Position numbers and translations under genes: made by a program. Below the pieces are notes generated by a model. That model was not told where the DNA came from, searched no databases, and saw nothing but the letters and a program-made list of their open reading frames with translations. From Nitriliruptorales bacterium (lineage in GTDB: Bacteria > Actinomycetota > Nitriliruptoria > Euzebyales > Egibacteraceae), in contig SKPY01000285.1 of NCBI GenBank assembly GCA_007119305.1, positions 1 through 8,348 on the forward strand: a stretch of 8,348 nt of DNA, read 5' to 3'. Shown piece after piece: positions 1 to 6,043 of the stretch (positions within the stretch are counted from its first letter, which is position 1; each line of letters starts with the position of its first letter).

Positions 1-174
1 ACCCCGCAGCACGTGGAGGCGCTGGCCCGCTGGCTCGACGAGCGCGGCGCAGCGGTCGAGGTCGCGTTCCACGCGGGCGGGCACGAGCTGCCGCGAGCGG
101 CGGTGGAGGCCGCCCGGCGCTGGCTCACCAAGCTCCGCGCCGTGCTCGGCACCGACGGCGGGGCGCTGCCCTGA
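1..174 (+). CDS. Alpha/beta-hydrolase (phospholipase/carboxylesterase-like), C-terminal fragment
   Basis: The reading frame is open from the first base and stops with TGA at 172-174, giving the last 57 residues of a protein that begins outside the window. The fragment reads as a helix (VEALARWLDERGA), a strand (VEVAFH), then AGGHEL, then a terminal helix (AAVEAARRWL). This is the usual end of alpha/beta-hydrolases of the phospholipase/carboxylesterase (Abhydrolase_2) type, where the His of GGHE (fragment residue 28) completes the Ser-Asp-His triad. The nucleophile and acid lie outside the window, so the substrate cannot be inferred. The last residues (LGTDGGALP) are a short unstructured tail. 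It is convergent with the next gene, whose stop is 98 bp away. The fold call is fairly safe; the exact family is less so. Confidence 0.7.
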   Translation, partial: TPQHVEALARWLDERGAAVEVAFHAGGHELPRAAVEAARRWLTKLRAVLGTDGGALP

Positions 175-222
175 CGTGGGAATGCGACCCAAGCGCCGGC
201 GCCGCGGTCGCAGTCTCCGTGT

Positions 223-247
223 CTGGCGGTTGCGGCGGTCGCGCCAG
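223..247. terminator. Possible bidirectional hairpin between convergent genes
   Basis: CTGGCG at 223-228 pairs with CGCCAG at 242-247 across a 13-nt loop, inside the 98-bp gap between two convergent genes. There is no T-tract on either side, and a 6-bp stem is easily found by chance in DNA this GC-rich. The position suits a shared terminator, but the evidence is weak. Confidence 0.25.
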
Positions 248-272
248 CGATCGTCATGTGCTGAAGGCGTCG

Positions 273-1265
273 TCAGCCGATGGGGTCCTCGTCGCGCTGG
301 TCGGTGGCGTCGAGCGCCCAGGCGAGGCCGTCGACGGGGTCGGCGACGGCAAGGCGGAGGACCCAGCCGGACTCGGGGCCAGGGGGCGCCCAGCGGTACC
401 AGCGCAGCTCGTCGAGGGCGTTGCCCAGCTCCGCGACGAAGGGTGCGGCGGGCTCGGCCGGCCACTCCAGCCCGGCGAGGGCGGCCGCCGCCCACCACGC
501 CGCGAAGCGCCCGCTTGCGCCGCCGCGGCGCCGTCCGTACGCGCCGCCGCTCGCCCCGGCCCACTGCAACCAGGCCAGCGCCTGTCCCGGGTTGATCTCG
601 ACCACCGCAGCCGCGTCGGCGAGGCAGCCGACCGCCGCGTGGGCGTCACCGTCGGCGGCGGCCACCGCAACCGTCCCCGAGGACTGCGACGTCCAGGGCT
701 CCACCGTGTCGCGCAGGGCGCGGGCGGCCGGGTCTTCCTCCAGCGGCGTCGCGGCTGGCAGTCCGCGGGGTGGGGGCAGCTGCCGCTGCACGACCGCCGG
801 GGCGGGGAAGCGGGCCTCCCGGTCACGGTAGGTCGGCAGGGCGTAGCGGGGCTCGAACTCGGCGAGACACAGCGGCAGGTCGCTGGCGACGTCGGTGCCG
901 GGCACGTGCTCGCCCCGCAGGACGCGTTCCTGCGCCACGGCTGCGCGCACGGCCGGGTTGGCGATGTGGGGGGCCAGCGCCGACCAGCTGTGCCGGCTGG
1001 CGGCCACCTCGGTGAGGGGGCCGAGCGCGAAGCGTCCCGCTCCCGGACGGAGCACGGCGCCCGCGAACGACGCGGGGCCCTCCAGCGCCAGGCGGTAGTC
1101 GATGTGCTCGGCGATCGGCCACAGCTGCTTGCCGAGCTCGACCGCGTCCCGGCAGCGCCGGGCGAGGTCGGTGAGGCGGTCCCAGTCCCGGGCCGCGCAC
1201 AGCCCGTCGACGGCGCGCAGCAGCGCGGCGTCGTCGGCTTCGGCGATGAGCGCGGCCAGGTCCAT
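273..1265 (-). CDS. Conserved-looking hypothetical protein, 330 aa
   Basis: I do not recognise this protein. The minus frame shows strong GC at third codon positions, which marks it as the coding strand over the long plus-strand ORFs opposite it. I chose the ATG at 1265-1263 (MDLAALIAEADD) because the frame upstream looks non-coding and runs into the divergent sigma-like gene, and because a TAGGCT hexamer sits exactly 8 nt before it, as in a leaderless promoter. A GTG at 1298 is the alternative. The N-terminal half looks helical and amphipathic (about residues 1-115), with a conserved-looking block LWPIAEHIDYRLALEGP near residues 48-64. The middle has a Pro-rich segment around EPRYALPTYRD. 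The C-terminal part is rich in Trp and Ala (FAAWWAAAALAG, LRWYRWAPPGPE). There is no signal peptide, convincing membrane span or catalytic motif, so it is probably a soluble cytoplasmic protein. It is divergent from the sigma-region-4 gene and could share control with it. Confidence 0.75.
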   Translation of the reverse strand: MDLAALIAEADDAALLRAVDGLCAARDWDRLTDLARRCRDAVELGKQLWPIAEHIDYRLALEGPASFAGAVLRPGAGRFALGPLTEVAASRHSWSALAPHIANPAVRAAVAQERVLRGEHVPGTDVASDLPLCLAEFEPRYALPTYRDREARFPAPAVVQRQLPPPRGLPAATPLEEDPAARALRDTVEPWTSQSSGTVAVAAADGDAHAAVGCLADAAAVVEINPGQALAWLQWAGASGGAYGRRRGGASGRFAAWWAAAALAGLEWPAEPAAPFVAELGNALDELRWYRWAPPGPESGWVLRLAVADPVDGLAWALDATDQRDEDPIG

Positions 1266-1273
1266 CCCCGCGC

Positions 1274-1279
1274 AGCCTA
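1274..1279 (-). promoter_or_regulatory. Leaderless-type -10 hexamer TAGGCT for the 330-aa gene
   Basis: On the minus strand TAGGCT lies 8 nt before the ATG at 1265. That places the expected transcript start at or next to the A of the start codon, as in actinobacterial leaderless genes. No good -35 is visible 16-18 bp upstream. The same hexamer with the same 8-nt spacing precedes the gene at 6504. Confidence 0.45.
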
Positions 1280-1346
1280 GCTCCCGCCCGTGAGGCACAG
1301 CGGCGCCCCCGGGCGGGCTGGCGCGGTCAGCGGTAGCCGCCGCGTG

Positions 1347-1352
1347 TAGCAT
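1347..1352 (+). promoter_or_regulatory. Candidate -10 TAGCAT for the sigma-region-4 gene
   Basis: TAGCAT matches TAnnnT and ends 10 nt before the ATG at 1363, so the transcript would start at or a few bases before that ATG. No Shine-Dalgarno sequence precedes either the ATG at 1363 or the one at 1351, which favours leaderless or near-leaderless expression from 1363. A hexamer 17 bp upstream (1324-1329) matches TTGACA at only 3 of 6 positions. Confidence 0.35.
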
Positions 1353-1362
1353 GCGCAACTCT

Positions 1363-1647
1363 ATGAGCGATCCGCCCCGCCACCGCCGTGACGACGCCAC
1401 GGACGCCGAGCTCCGCAAGCTGCGGGACAAGCTCGGCAACGTGCTGCGCCGTCTGCCTGCTGTCGAGCGCCAGGTGCTCGAGCTGCGCATGGGGCTGGTG
1501 GACGGCACGCCGGCCAAGCCGGGTGAGGTGGCTGAGCGGCTCGGGATGACCATTCCCGAGGTCAAGCGGATCGAGGACCGCGCGTTCTCAAGAATCCGCG
1601 AGGTGGGGCCGATCAAGGGACTGGAGCGCTTCCTCGGCCGGGAGTAG
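1363..1647 (+). CDS. Stand-alone sigma-70 region 4 (helix-turn-helix) protein, 94 aa
   Basis: After a polar, charged N-terminus (residues 1-18), residues 19-94 resemble region 4 of a primary sigma factor. LRRLPAVERQVLELRMGL corresponds to 4.1; a DG..(K)PGEVAERLGMT helix-turn-helix and a recognition helix ending IEDRAFSRIRE correspond to 4.2; LERFL matches the usual C-terminal end. There is no region 2 or 3, so it cannot direct initiation on its own. It may bind the RNA polymerase beta-flap or DNA as an accessory factor or regulator. Aligned with the E. coli sigma-70 recognition helix (VTRERIRQIE), this protein reads MTIPEVKRIE, so the residues contacting the -35 element are changed. I chose the ATG at 1363 over the one at 1351 because of the -10-like TAGCAT overlapping 1351. 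The gene is divergent from the unknown 330-aa gene and 204 bp upstream of the amidase. The domain call is secure; the function is not. Confidence 0.85.
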   Translation: MSDPPRHRRDDATDAELRKLRDKLGNVLRRLPAVERQVLELRMGLVDGTPAKPGEVAERLGMTIPEVKRIEDRAFSRIREVGPIKGLERFLGRE

Positions 1648-1707
1648 TCGTAGGGGCACGGCCACACAGCGCGACACGAACACTGGCTTCGGCGCAACGT
1701 CGGGGCC

Positions 1708-1720
1708 TACCCTGACGTCA
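1708..1720 (+). promoter_or_regulatory. Possible -10 (TACCCT) overlapping a TGACGTCA palindrome, upstream of the amidase
   Basis: TACCCT at 1708-1713 fits TAnnnT and shares its last T with a perfect 8-bp palindrome, TGACGTCA, at 1713-1720. Initiation would then fall near 1720, within or just after the palindrome, leaving an untranslated leader of about 130 nt before the GTG at 1852. A regulator bound to the palindrome would block this start. No clear -35 is present. Both the promoter and the operator are inferences from position. Confidence 0.3.
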
Positions 1721-1751
1721 TAGCCGATGACGGTTGCACGCCACCGCTGGC

Positions 1752-1832
1752 TGCGGGCTCCGGGTTCTTGCGGGCCCGCATGGTTGCGTGGGCTGTCACG
1801 TGGGCTCGGGGGAGCGGACCTCCGCCGTCCCC
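1752..1832 (+). other. Structured 5' leader of the amidase: two hairpins
   Basis: TGCGGGC at 1752-1758 pairs perfectly with GCCCGCA at 1774-1780 around a 15-nt loop. A second, stronger hairpin spans 1809-1832: GGGGA pairs with TCCCC (1828-1832), then GCGG pairs with CCGC around an ACCT tetraloop, with a 2-nt CG bulge. It ends 8 nt before the Shine-Dalgarno AAAGGA (1841-1846). This could modulate access to the ribosome or attenuate transcription. I could not match it to a known riboswitch; the conserved c-di-AMP (ydaO) core sequences are absent. Confidence 0.35.
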
Positions 1833-1851
1833 GGCGAAGCAAAGGACGAGC

Positions 1852-4260
1852 GTGCGTCACAGAGCGGCGACGACCGCCGTGTTCGCGGCGGCCCTGATGC
1901 TGGTTGTGCTCGTCGCGCCCACGGCGGGTGCCGGGCGCGCCGACATCGTCGCGGACACGGTGACCGAGCAGCTCGACGGGCTGCCGGCGCTCGATGCTGC
2001 TCCCGAGGCCGGGAGCCTCGCCTTCGCGGGCGTCGAAGGGCGCCGCTCCGAGCGGGTCGAGGCCCCGATCGCGTTCTCGATGATCGGCTTCGAGGTGCCG
2101 GAGCTCGACGTGCCGGTGTGGTTCCGCACCTCGGCCGACGGCCGGACGTGGACCGAGTGGGAAGGCGTGCACGTCCATCCCGACGAGGGCCCCGACCCCG
2201 ACAGCGAGGAGTACGACGAGGCCTGGTTCAGCGCGCCGGTGTGGGTGCGCGACGCCCGCTACGTGCAGACCCGAGTGGGGGTGGGGGCGAGCCCGCAGGA
2301 CGTGCGGCTGCACCTCATCGACTCCAGCGGGCTCAACCGGGGCGCGGCGGAGCGGGCGGCCGACGCCGTGCGCACCGCCTGGCGGGGCCTCGTGAGCGGC
2401 GCGCCTGCCGCCGCGCAGGTCAACCAGCCCGCCATCACCACCCGCAGCGAGTGGGGCGCCAACGAGTCCTGGCGCAGCGGGTCGCCGTCGTACTCGGCCG
2501 GCATCGACTTCGCGAGCGTGCACCACACCGTGAACTCCAACAACTACACCCGTAGCGAGGCCCCGGCGATCGTCCGCGGCATCTACAGCTACCACACCCG
2601 CAGCCTGGGCTGGAACGACATCGGCTACAACTTCCTCGTCGACCGCTTCGGCCGCATCTACGAGGGGCGCTACGGCGGCATGGACAAGCCGGTCATCGGC
2701 GCGCACGCGGCCGGGTTCAACCGCAACTCCACGGGCGTGGCGCTCATCGGGGAGTACGGGAGCACGCAGCCGTCCAGCGACGCGCTCGAGTCCATCGCCC
2801 GGGTCCTGGCCTGGAAGTTCGATCTCCACCACGTCGACGCCGGCGCCACCACGAAGGCCACGAGCGCCGGGGGCCGCACCACCCGGTGGCCGGCCGGCAC
2901 CGAGGTCACCCTGAACGTGATCTCCGGGCACCGGGACACCTCGAACACCGCGTGTCCCGGCGACGCCCTGTACAACCGACTTGGCTGGCTGCGCAACCGC
3001 ACCCTGGAGCTGGCCAGCGACATGTTCATCGGCCCGGAGGCGAGCCCGACCCTGCTGCGCATCGACGCGACCTCCGACCAGGTGCGCAACGGACCCGTCA
3101 CGCTGTCCACGCGCCTGCGGCCCGCAGGCAGCTGGACGCTGGAGATCCGCGACCCCGACGGCGCCGTGGTGCACAGCACCAGCGGGTCGGGCAGCAGCGC
3201 CAGCGTCACGTGGTCGCCCTCCACGCTGCGGGTCGGCACCTACACCTACGCGTTCAAGGCGGCGGGCCGGCGGACCGCGAGCGGCACCATCACCGCCCGC
3301 GCCGAGGTGCTCGACCGCATCGGCAGCGTGACGGACCCCGTGCGGGGTGCGGTCGAGCTGTCGCGGGCGGCCTTCGCCGACGACGGGAGCGCCAACCGCG
3401 CGGTCGTCGCTCGCGACGACCTCTTCGCCGACGCCATGGCCGGCGGTCCGCTCGCCGGACGGAGCGGGCCCTTGCTGTTCACGCCGTCGGGGCGGCTCGA
3501 CACCCGGGTGCGCGCCGAGCTCGAACGGGTCCTGCCGGCCGGGCAGACGGTGTACGTGCTCGGCGGTGAGGCGGCGCTCTCCGCGGCGGTGGTCGACGGC
3601 CTGCGCGACCGCTGGCAGGTCCGACGGCTCGGCGGGGCGGAGCGCACGGACACCGCCGCGAGGGTCGCTGAGGTCGTCTATGCGCGGCGCGCGACGACCA
3701 CCGTGCTCGTCGCGCGGTCCGGACCCGACGACCGCCGTCCCTGGGCCGACGCGCTCGCCGGCGGGGCCTACGGCGCCTCGGCGGACATCCCCGTGCTGCT
3801 CACCGCAAGCCAGCGGCTCATGGAGCCCACGCGCAGGGCGCTCGAGCGCTACGACAACGTGATCGTCCTCGGTGGCACCGCTGCCATCAGCGACGCGGTG
3901 ATGGCCGAGATGCCCGTGACGCACAAGCGCCGCATCGCGGGTGCCGATCGGGCGGGCACGGCGGCTGCCATCGCCCGCGACCTGTGGGGCCGCAGCAGCG
4001 GCACCGACGGGGACCGCTTCGTGCTCGCGGGGGGCTACCGCGACGACGCCTGGACGATGGCCCTCGCCGGGGCTCCCCTGGCCGCCACCCGCAACGCACC
4101 GCTGATCCTCGCCAACTCCGCTACGCTGCCGCCTGAGACGAAGGACTACCTCGACCGGCTCGGCTACGGCCCGGACAAGCGGGCCGGTGGCTGGGTGCTC
4201 GGCGAGACCGCCGCTGTCGGCAGCGGGGTCGTGGACGAGGTGACCCGCCTGCTCCGCTGA
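1852..4260 (+). CDS. Secreted N-acetylmuramoyl-L-alanine amidase (PGRP/amidase_2) with three CWB2 repeats
   Basis: A cell-surface peptidoglycan hydrolase, predicted to cut the bond between N-acetylmuramic acid and L-Ala of the stem peptide. I chose the GTG at 1852 because AAAGGA sits 5 nt upstream and translation opens with a textbook signal peptide (MRHRAATT, a hydrophobic run, cleavage near PTAGAGRA); an in-frame ATG at 1768 would bury it. The product is 802 aa. Domains: a beta-rich N-terminal module (about 45-170); amidase_2/PGRP (about 195-380) with predicted Zn ligands H224 (VHHT), H360 (GHRD) and C368 (ACPG), and catalytic Y259 and T366, matching T7 lysozyme H17, H122, C130, Y46 and K128; an Ig/FlgD-like module (about 401-485); three cell-wall-binding-repeat-2 units (about 501-586, 590-687, 692-801), with VLGG motifs in the first two and VLGE in the third. 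In Clostridioides, triple CWB2 modules anchor proteins to an anionic wall polymer. All catalytic residues are intact. The biotin carrier gene follows 46 bp downstream. Confidence 0.95.
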   Translation: MRHRAATTAVFAAALMLVVLVAPTAGAGRADIVADTVTEQLDGLPALDAAPEAGSLAFAGVEGRRSERVEAPIAFSMIGFEVPELDVPVWFRTSADGRTWTEWEGVHVHPDEGPDPDSEEYDEAWFSAPVWVRDARYVQTRVGVGASPQDVRLHLIDSSGLNRGAAERAADAVRTAWRGLVSGAPAAAQVNQPAITTRSEWGANESWRSGSPSYSAGIDFASVHHTVNSNNYTRSEAPAIVRGIYSYHTRSLGWNDIGYNFLVDRFGRIYEGRYGGMDKPVIGAHAAGFNRNSTGVALIGEYGSTQPSSDALESIARVLAWKFDLHHVDAGATTKATSAGGRTTRWPAGTEVTLNVISGHRDTSNTACPGDALYNRLGWLRNRTLELASDMFIGPEASPTLLRIDATSDQVRNGPVTLSTRLRPAGSWTLEIRDPDGAVVHSTSGSGSSASVTWSPSTLRVGTYTYAFKAAGRRTASGTITARAEVLDRIGSVTDPVRGAVELSRAAFADDGSANRAVVARDDLFADAMAGGPLAGRSGPLLFTPSGRLDTRVRAELERVLPAGQTVYVLGGEAALSAAVVDGLRDRWQVRRLGGAERTDTAARVAEVVYARRATTTVLVARSGPDDRRPWADALAGGAYGASADIPVLLTASQRLMEPTRRALERYDNVIVLGGTAAISDAVMAEMPVTHKRRIAGADRAGTAAAIARDLWGRSSGTDGDRFVLAGGYRDDAWTMALAGAPLAATRNAPLILANSATLPPETKDYLDRLGYGPDKRAGGWVLGETAAVGSGVVDEVTRLLR

Positions 4261-4287
4261 CGCCGCCCGCGGGGGGGCGGGCTGGCG
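4261..4287 (+). terminator. GC-rich hairpin directly after the amidase stop codon
   Basis: Starting at the first base after TGA, CGCC-GCCCGC (4261-4270) pairs with GCGGGC-T-GGCG (4277-4287) around a GGGGGG loop, with one bulged T. That is ten base pairs. No T-tract follows, and the Shine-Dalgarno of the next gene (AAGGGAG, ending at 4300) comes 6-13 nt later. It may be a partial terminator, an RNA 3'-end stabiliser, or chance in GC-rich DNA. Confidence 0.4.
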
Positions 4288-4306
4288 CCGCGGAAGGGAG
4301 ACGCCG

Positions 4307-4540
4307 GTGGACGCAGGCGTACCGGTGACCGCTGACCTGACCGCCGGGGTGGTCCGCCTCGCCGTGCGGCCCGGGGCATGGGTGGCGCAGGGGGACACCT
4401 TGCTGGTGGTCGAGTCGATGAAGATGGAGATCCCCATCGCGGCTCCCGTATCCGGACGCGTGCGGGAGCTGCGCGTCCGGCCCGCCGACGTCGTGGCCGA
4501 AGGCGACGTGCTCGCGATCCTCGAGGAGGGGGCTGGCTAG
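4307..4540 (+). CDS. Small biotin/lipoyl-attachment carrier protein (TB7.3-like), 77 aa
   Basis: A single biotinyl domain fills the whole protein. The attachment motif is ESMKMEIPI, with K39 as the predicted biotinylated lysine. The sequence on either side (TAGVVRLAVRPGAWVAQGD before; APVSGRVRELRVRPADVVAEGD after) forms the two symmetric halves of the barrel. The MKM motif, together with a flanking hydrophobic residue, favours biotin over lipoate. Such proteins act as carboxyl carriers for acyl-CoA carboxylases, but no carboxylase subunit is encoded nearby, so its partner is unknown. It starts at the GTG at 4307, with AAGGGAG 6 nt upstream. The stop is 2 bp before the pdtaS-like start, implying co-transcription and probably coupled translation. 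The M. tuberculosis counterpart next to pdtaS is Rv3221c (TB7.3), recalled rather than searched. The family is clear. Confidence 0.93.
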   Translation: MDAGVPVTADLTAGVVRLAVRPGAWVAQGDTLLVVESMKMEIPIAAPVSGRVRELRVRPADVVAEGDVLAILEEGAG

Positions 4541-4542
4541 CG

Positions 4543-6012
4543 GTGGCGGTGCCAAGGGACCTCCTCACGGTGCGCGCCGGCCTGCCCGATCCGGCGATCG
4601 ACCACATCGAGCGCCTCCTCGCCGACTGGCAGATCCTTGCGGACCTGTCGTTCGCGGACCTGCTGCTGTTCGTGCGGGTGAGCCTCGCGGACGGTCGGAG
4701 CGGCTACCTGTGCGTCGGCCAGATGCGCCCCTACACCGCCCAGACGATCTATCAGGAGGACCTCATCGGCGCGAGCTTCCCGGTGACCGACCGGCCCATG
4801 GTCGGCCGGGCGTTCGGGGAACAGCGGGTCATCCGCGACGCCGACCCGGACTGGTCCACCGGCGTGCCGGTGCGCGAGGAGGCGATCCCGGTGCGCTTCG
4901 ACGACGAGGTCGTCGCGGTCGTGACCCGGGAGGCGAACGTGTCGACGGCACGCGCGCCGTCCAACCTCGAGCTCACCTACCTGCAGTCGGCGGGCGACCT
5001 GGCCCAGATGCTGGCTGAGGGCACGTTCCCCTACGCCCAGGATCGCTACGAGGAGCGGGAGATCTCCCCCCGGGTCGGTGATGGCATCATCCGCCTCGAC
5101 CGGCGCGGGCGGGTGACCTTCGCCTCGCCCAACGCGGTCTCGGCCTACCGGCGCCTCGGGAGCCTGGAAAGCGTCCTCGGCCAGCACCTCTACGACTTCG
5201 AACCGAACGCCGCCGACCTCGTGGGGGCGTTGGAGGAGGGCCGGCCGTTCGACCACGAGACCGAGAACGAGGGGGCGGTCGTGCTGCGCAGGCTCCTGCC
5301 GCTGCTGGCCGGCGGCGCGGTCACCGGTGGGCTGCTGCTCGTGCGGGAGATCACCGAGCTGCGCCGCCACGAGCGTGCGCTGCGGGTGAAGGACGCCACG
5401 ATCCGCGAGATCCACCACCGGGTGAAGAACAACCTGCAGACGGTGGCGTCCCTGCTGCGCTTGCAGGCGCGGCGGCTGAAGACCGCCGAGGCCCGGGATG
5501 CGCTGGCGGAGAGCGTGCGGCGGATCTCCTCCATCGCGCTCGTCCACGAGACGCTGTCACAGGAGTCCCGTCAGCGCGTCAGCTTCGAGAAGGTCACCGG
5601 GCGCATCATGGACATGCTGGCCCACGGCCTCACCGATCCAGAGGCTCCGATCGCGTTCGAGCTCGACGGCTCACCCGGCGACCTGCCGGCCGAGGTGGCC
5701 ACCCCCCTCGCGCTCGTGCTGACCGAGCTGCTCCAGAACTGCGTCGAGCATGCGTTCGACGGTGTCCCGCCGCCGGCGCCGGGCCGGCCGGCCGGCACGA
5801 TCCGCATCACCTTCGACCGGGGGGTGTCGACCCTGCGGGTCGTGATCGCCGATGACGGCGTGGGCTTGCCCGAGGGGCAGACGCTCGACGACGTGGCCAA
5901 CCTCGGCCTGCAGATCGCGCGCACGCTCGTGGAGGGCGAGCTCGGCGGGACGTTCGAGACCGTCCCGCAGGACCGCGGCACCGGCGTGCAGCTCGTCCTG
6001 CCCCTGCCCTGA
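4543..6012 (+). CDS. pdtaS: PdtaS-like cytosolic sensor histidine kinase (HisKA_2), 489 aa
   Basis: A two-component kinase expected to phosphorylate a PdtaR-type ANTAR regulator that binds RNA; no such regulator lies in the window, and in M. tuberculosis too it is encoded elsewhere. The GTG at 4543 gives a length close to mycobacterial PdtaS (501 aa) and an N-terminus that aligns with it (ADWQILADLSFADLL); a GTG at 4549 is also possible. GAGGAGG (4523-4529) is 13 nt upstream, a long spacing. Domains: GAF-like sensor (about 10-155), PAS (about 172-280), HisKA_2 with EIHHRVKNNLQ (phospho-acceptor predicted at H292, next to H291), and an HATPase with N-box N399 (TELLQNCVEH), DDGVG at 437-441 and NLGLQIARTL from 453. 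There are no membrane spans. The mycobacterial CxxxC in the GAF domain is here C57-V-G-Q-M61, so the second Cys is Met. The assignment is strong. Confidence 0.93.
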   Translation: MAVPRDLLTVRAGLPDPAIDHIERLLADWQILADLSFADLLLFVRVSLADGRSGYLCVGQMRPYTAQTIYQEDLIGASFPVTDRPMVGRAFGEQRVIRDADPDWSTGVPVREEAIPVRFDDEVVAVVTREANVSTARAPSNLELTYLQSAGDLAQMLAEGTFPYAQDRYEEREISPRVGDGIIRLDRRGRVTFASPNAVSAYRRLGSLESVLGQHLYDFEPNAADLVGALEEGRPFDHETENEGAVVLRRLLPLLAGGAVTGGLLLVREITELRRHERALRVKDATIREIHHRVKNNLQTVASLLRLQARRLKTAEARDALAESVRRISSIALVHETLSQESRQRVSFEKVTGRIMDMLAHGLTDPEAPIAFELDGSPGDLPAEVATPLALVLTELLQNCVEHAFDGVPPPAPGRPAGTIRITFDRGVSTLRVVIADDGVGLPEGQTLDDVANLGLQIARTLVEGELGGTFETVPQDRGTGVQLVLPLP

Positions 6013-6022
6013 GCGTGTGGGG

Positions 6023-6043
6023 CCGGCGGAGGCGGTGCGCCGG
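6023..6043. terminator. Possible bidirectional hairpin between pdtaS and whiB
   Basis: CCGGCG at 6023-6028 pairs with CGCCGG at 6038-6043 around a 9-nt loop, filling most of the 31-bp gap between two convergent stop codons. No T-tract is present on either strand. The location favours a shared terminator. Confidence 0.35.

Noticed and set aside
219..1280. A 353-codon plus-strand frame opposite the 330-aa gene
   Set aside because: Third-position GC bias favours the minus strand; the plus-strand product is Gly/Arg/Ala/Val-rich with no domain and no ribosome site.
1694..1737. Imperfect inverted repeat GCAACGTC / GACGGTTGC flanking TGACGTCA
   Set aside because: The arms differ by an inserted base and are 27 nt apart; this is too weak to call beyond the inner palindrome.
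1720..1851. c-di-AMP (ydaO) riboswitch in front of the amidase
   Set aside because: The conserved GGGGUGAAU-like and CAGCUAACC..GUAGGC-like core segments are not present.
1727..1897. A 56-codon ORF (MTVARHRW...) in the amidase leader, overlapping its start out of frame
   Set aside because: The product is Arg/Pro-rich with no protein-like pattern and there is no Shine-Dalgarno; the overlap looks accidental, although a regulatory upstream ORF cannot be ruled out.
1588..4437. A 949-codon open frame on the minus strand opposite the amidase
   Set aside because: It is the antisense of a gene with clear domains, signal peptide and Shine-Dalgarno. Long antisense frames are expected in DNA this GC-rich, and its residues show no recognisable domain.
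4378..4542. Upstream extension of the kinase frame to 4378
   Set aside because: It would overlap the biotin carrier gene in another frame and yields Arg/Gly-rich sequence; the PdtaS N-terminus begins at about 4543.
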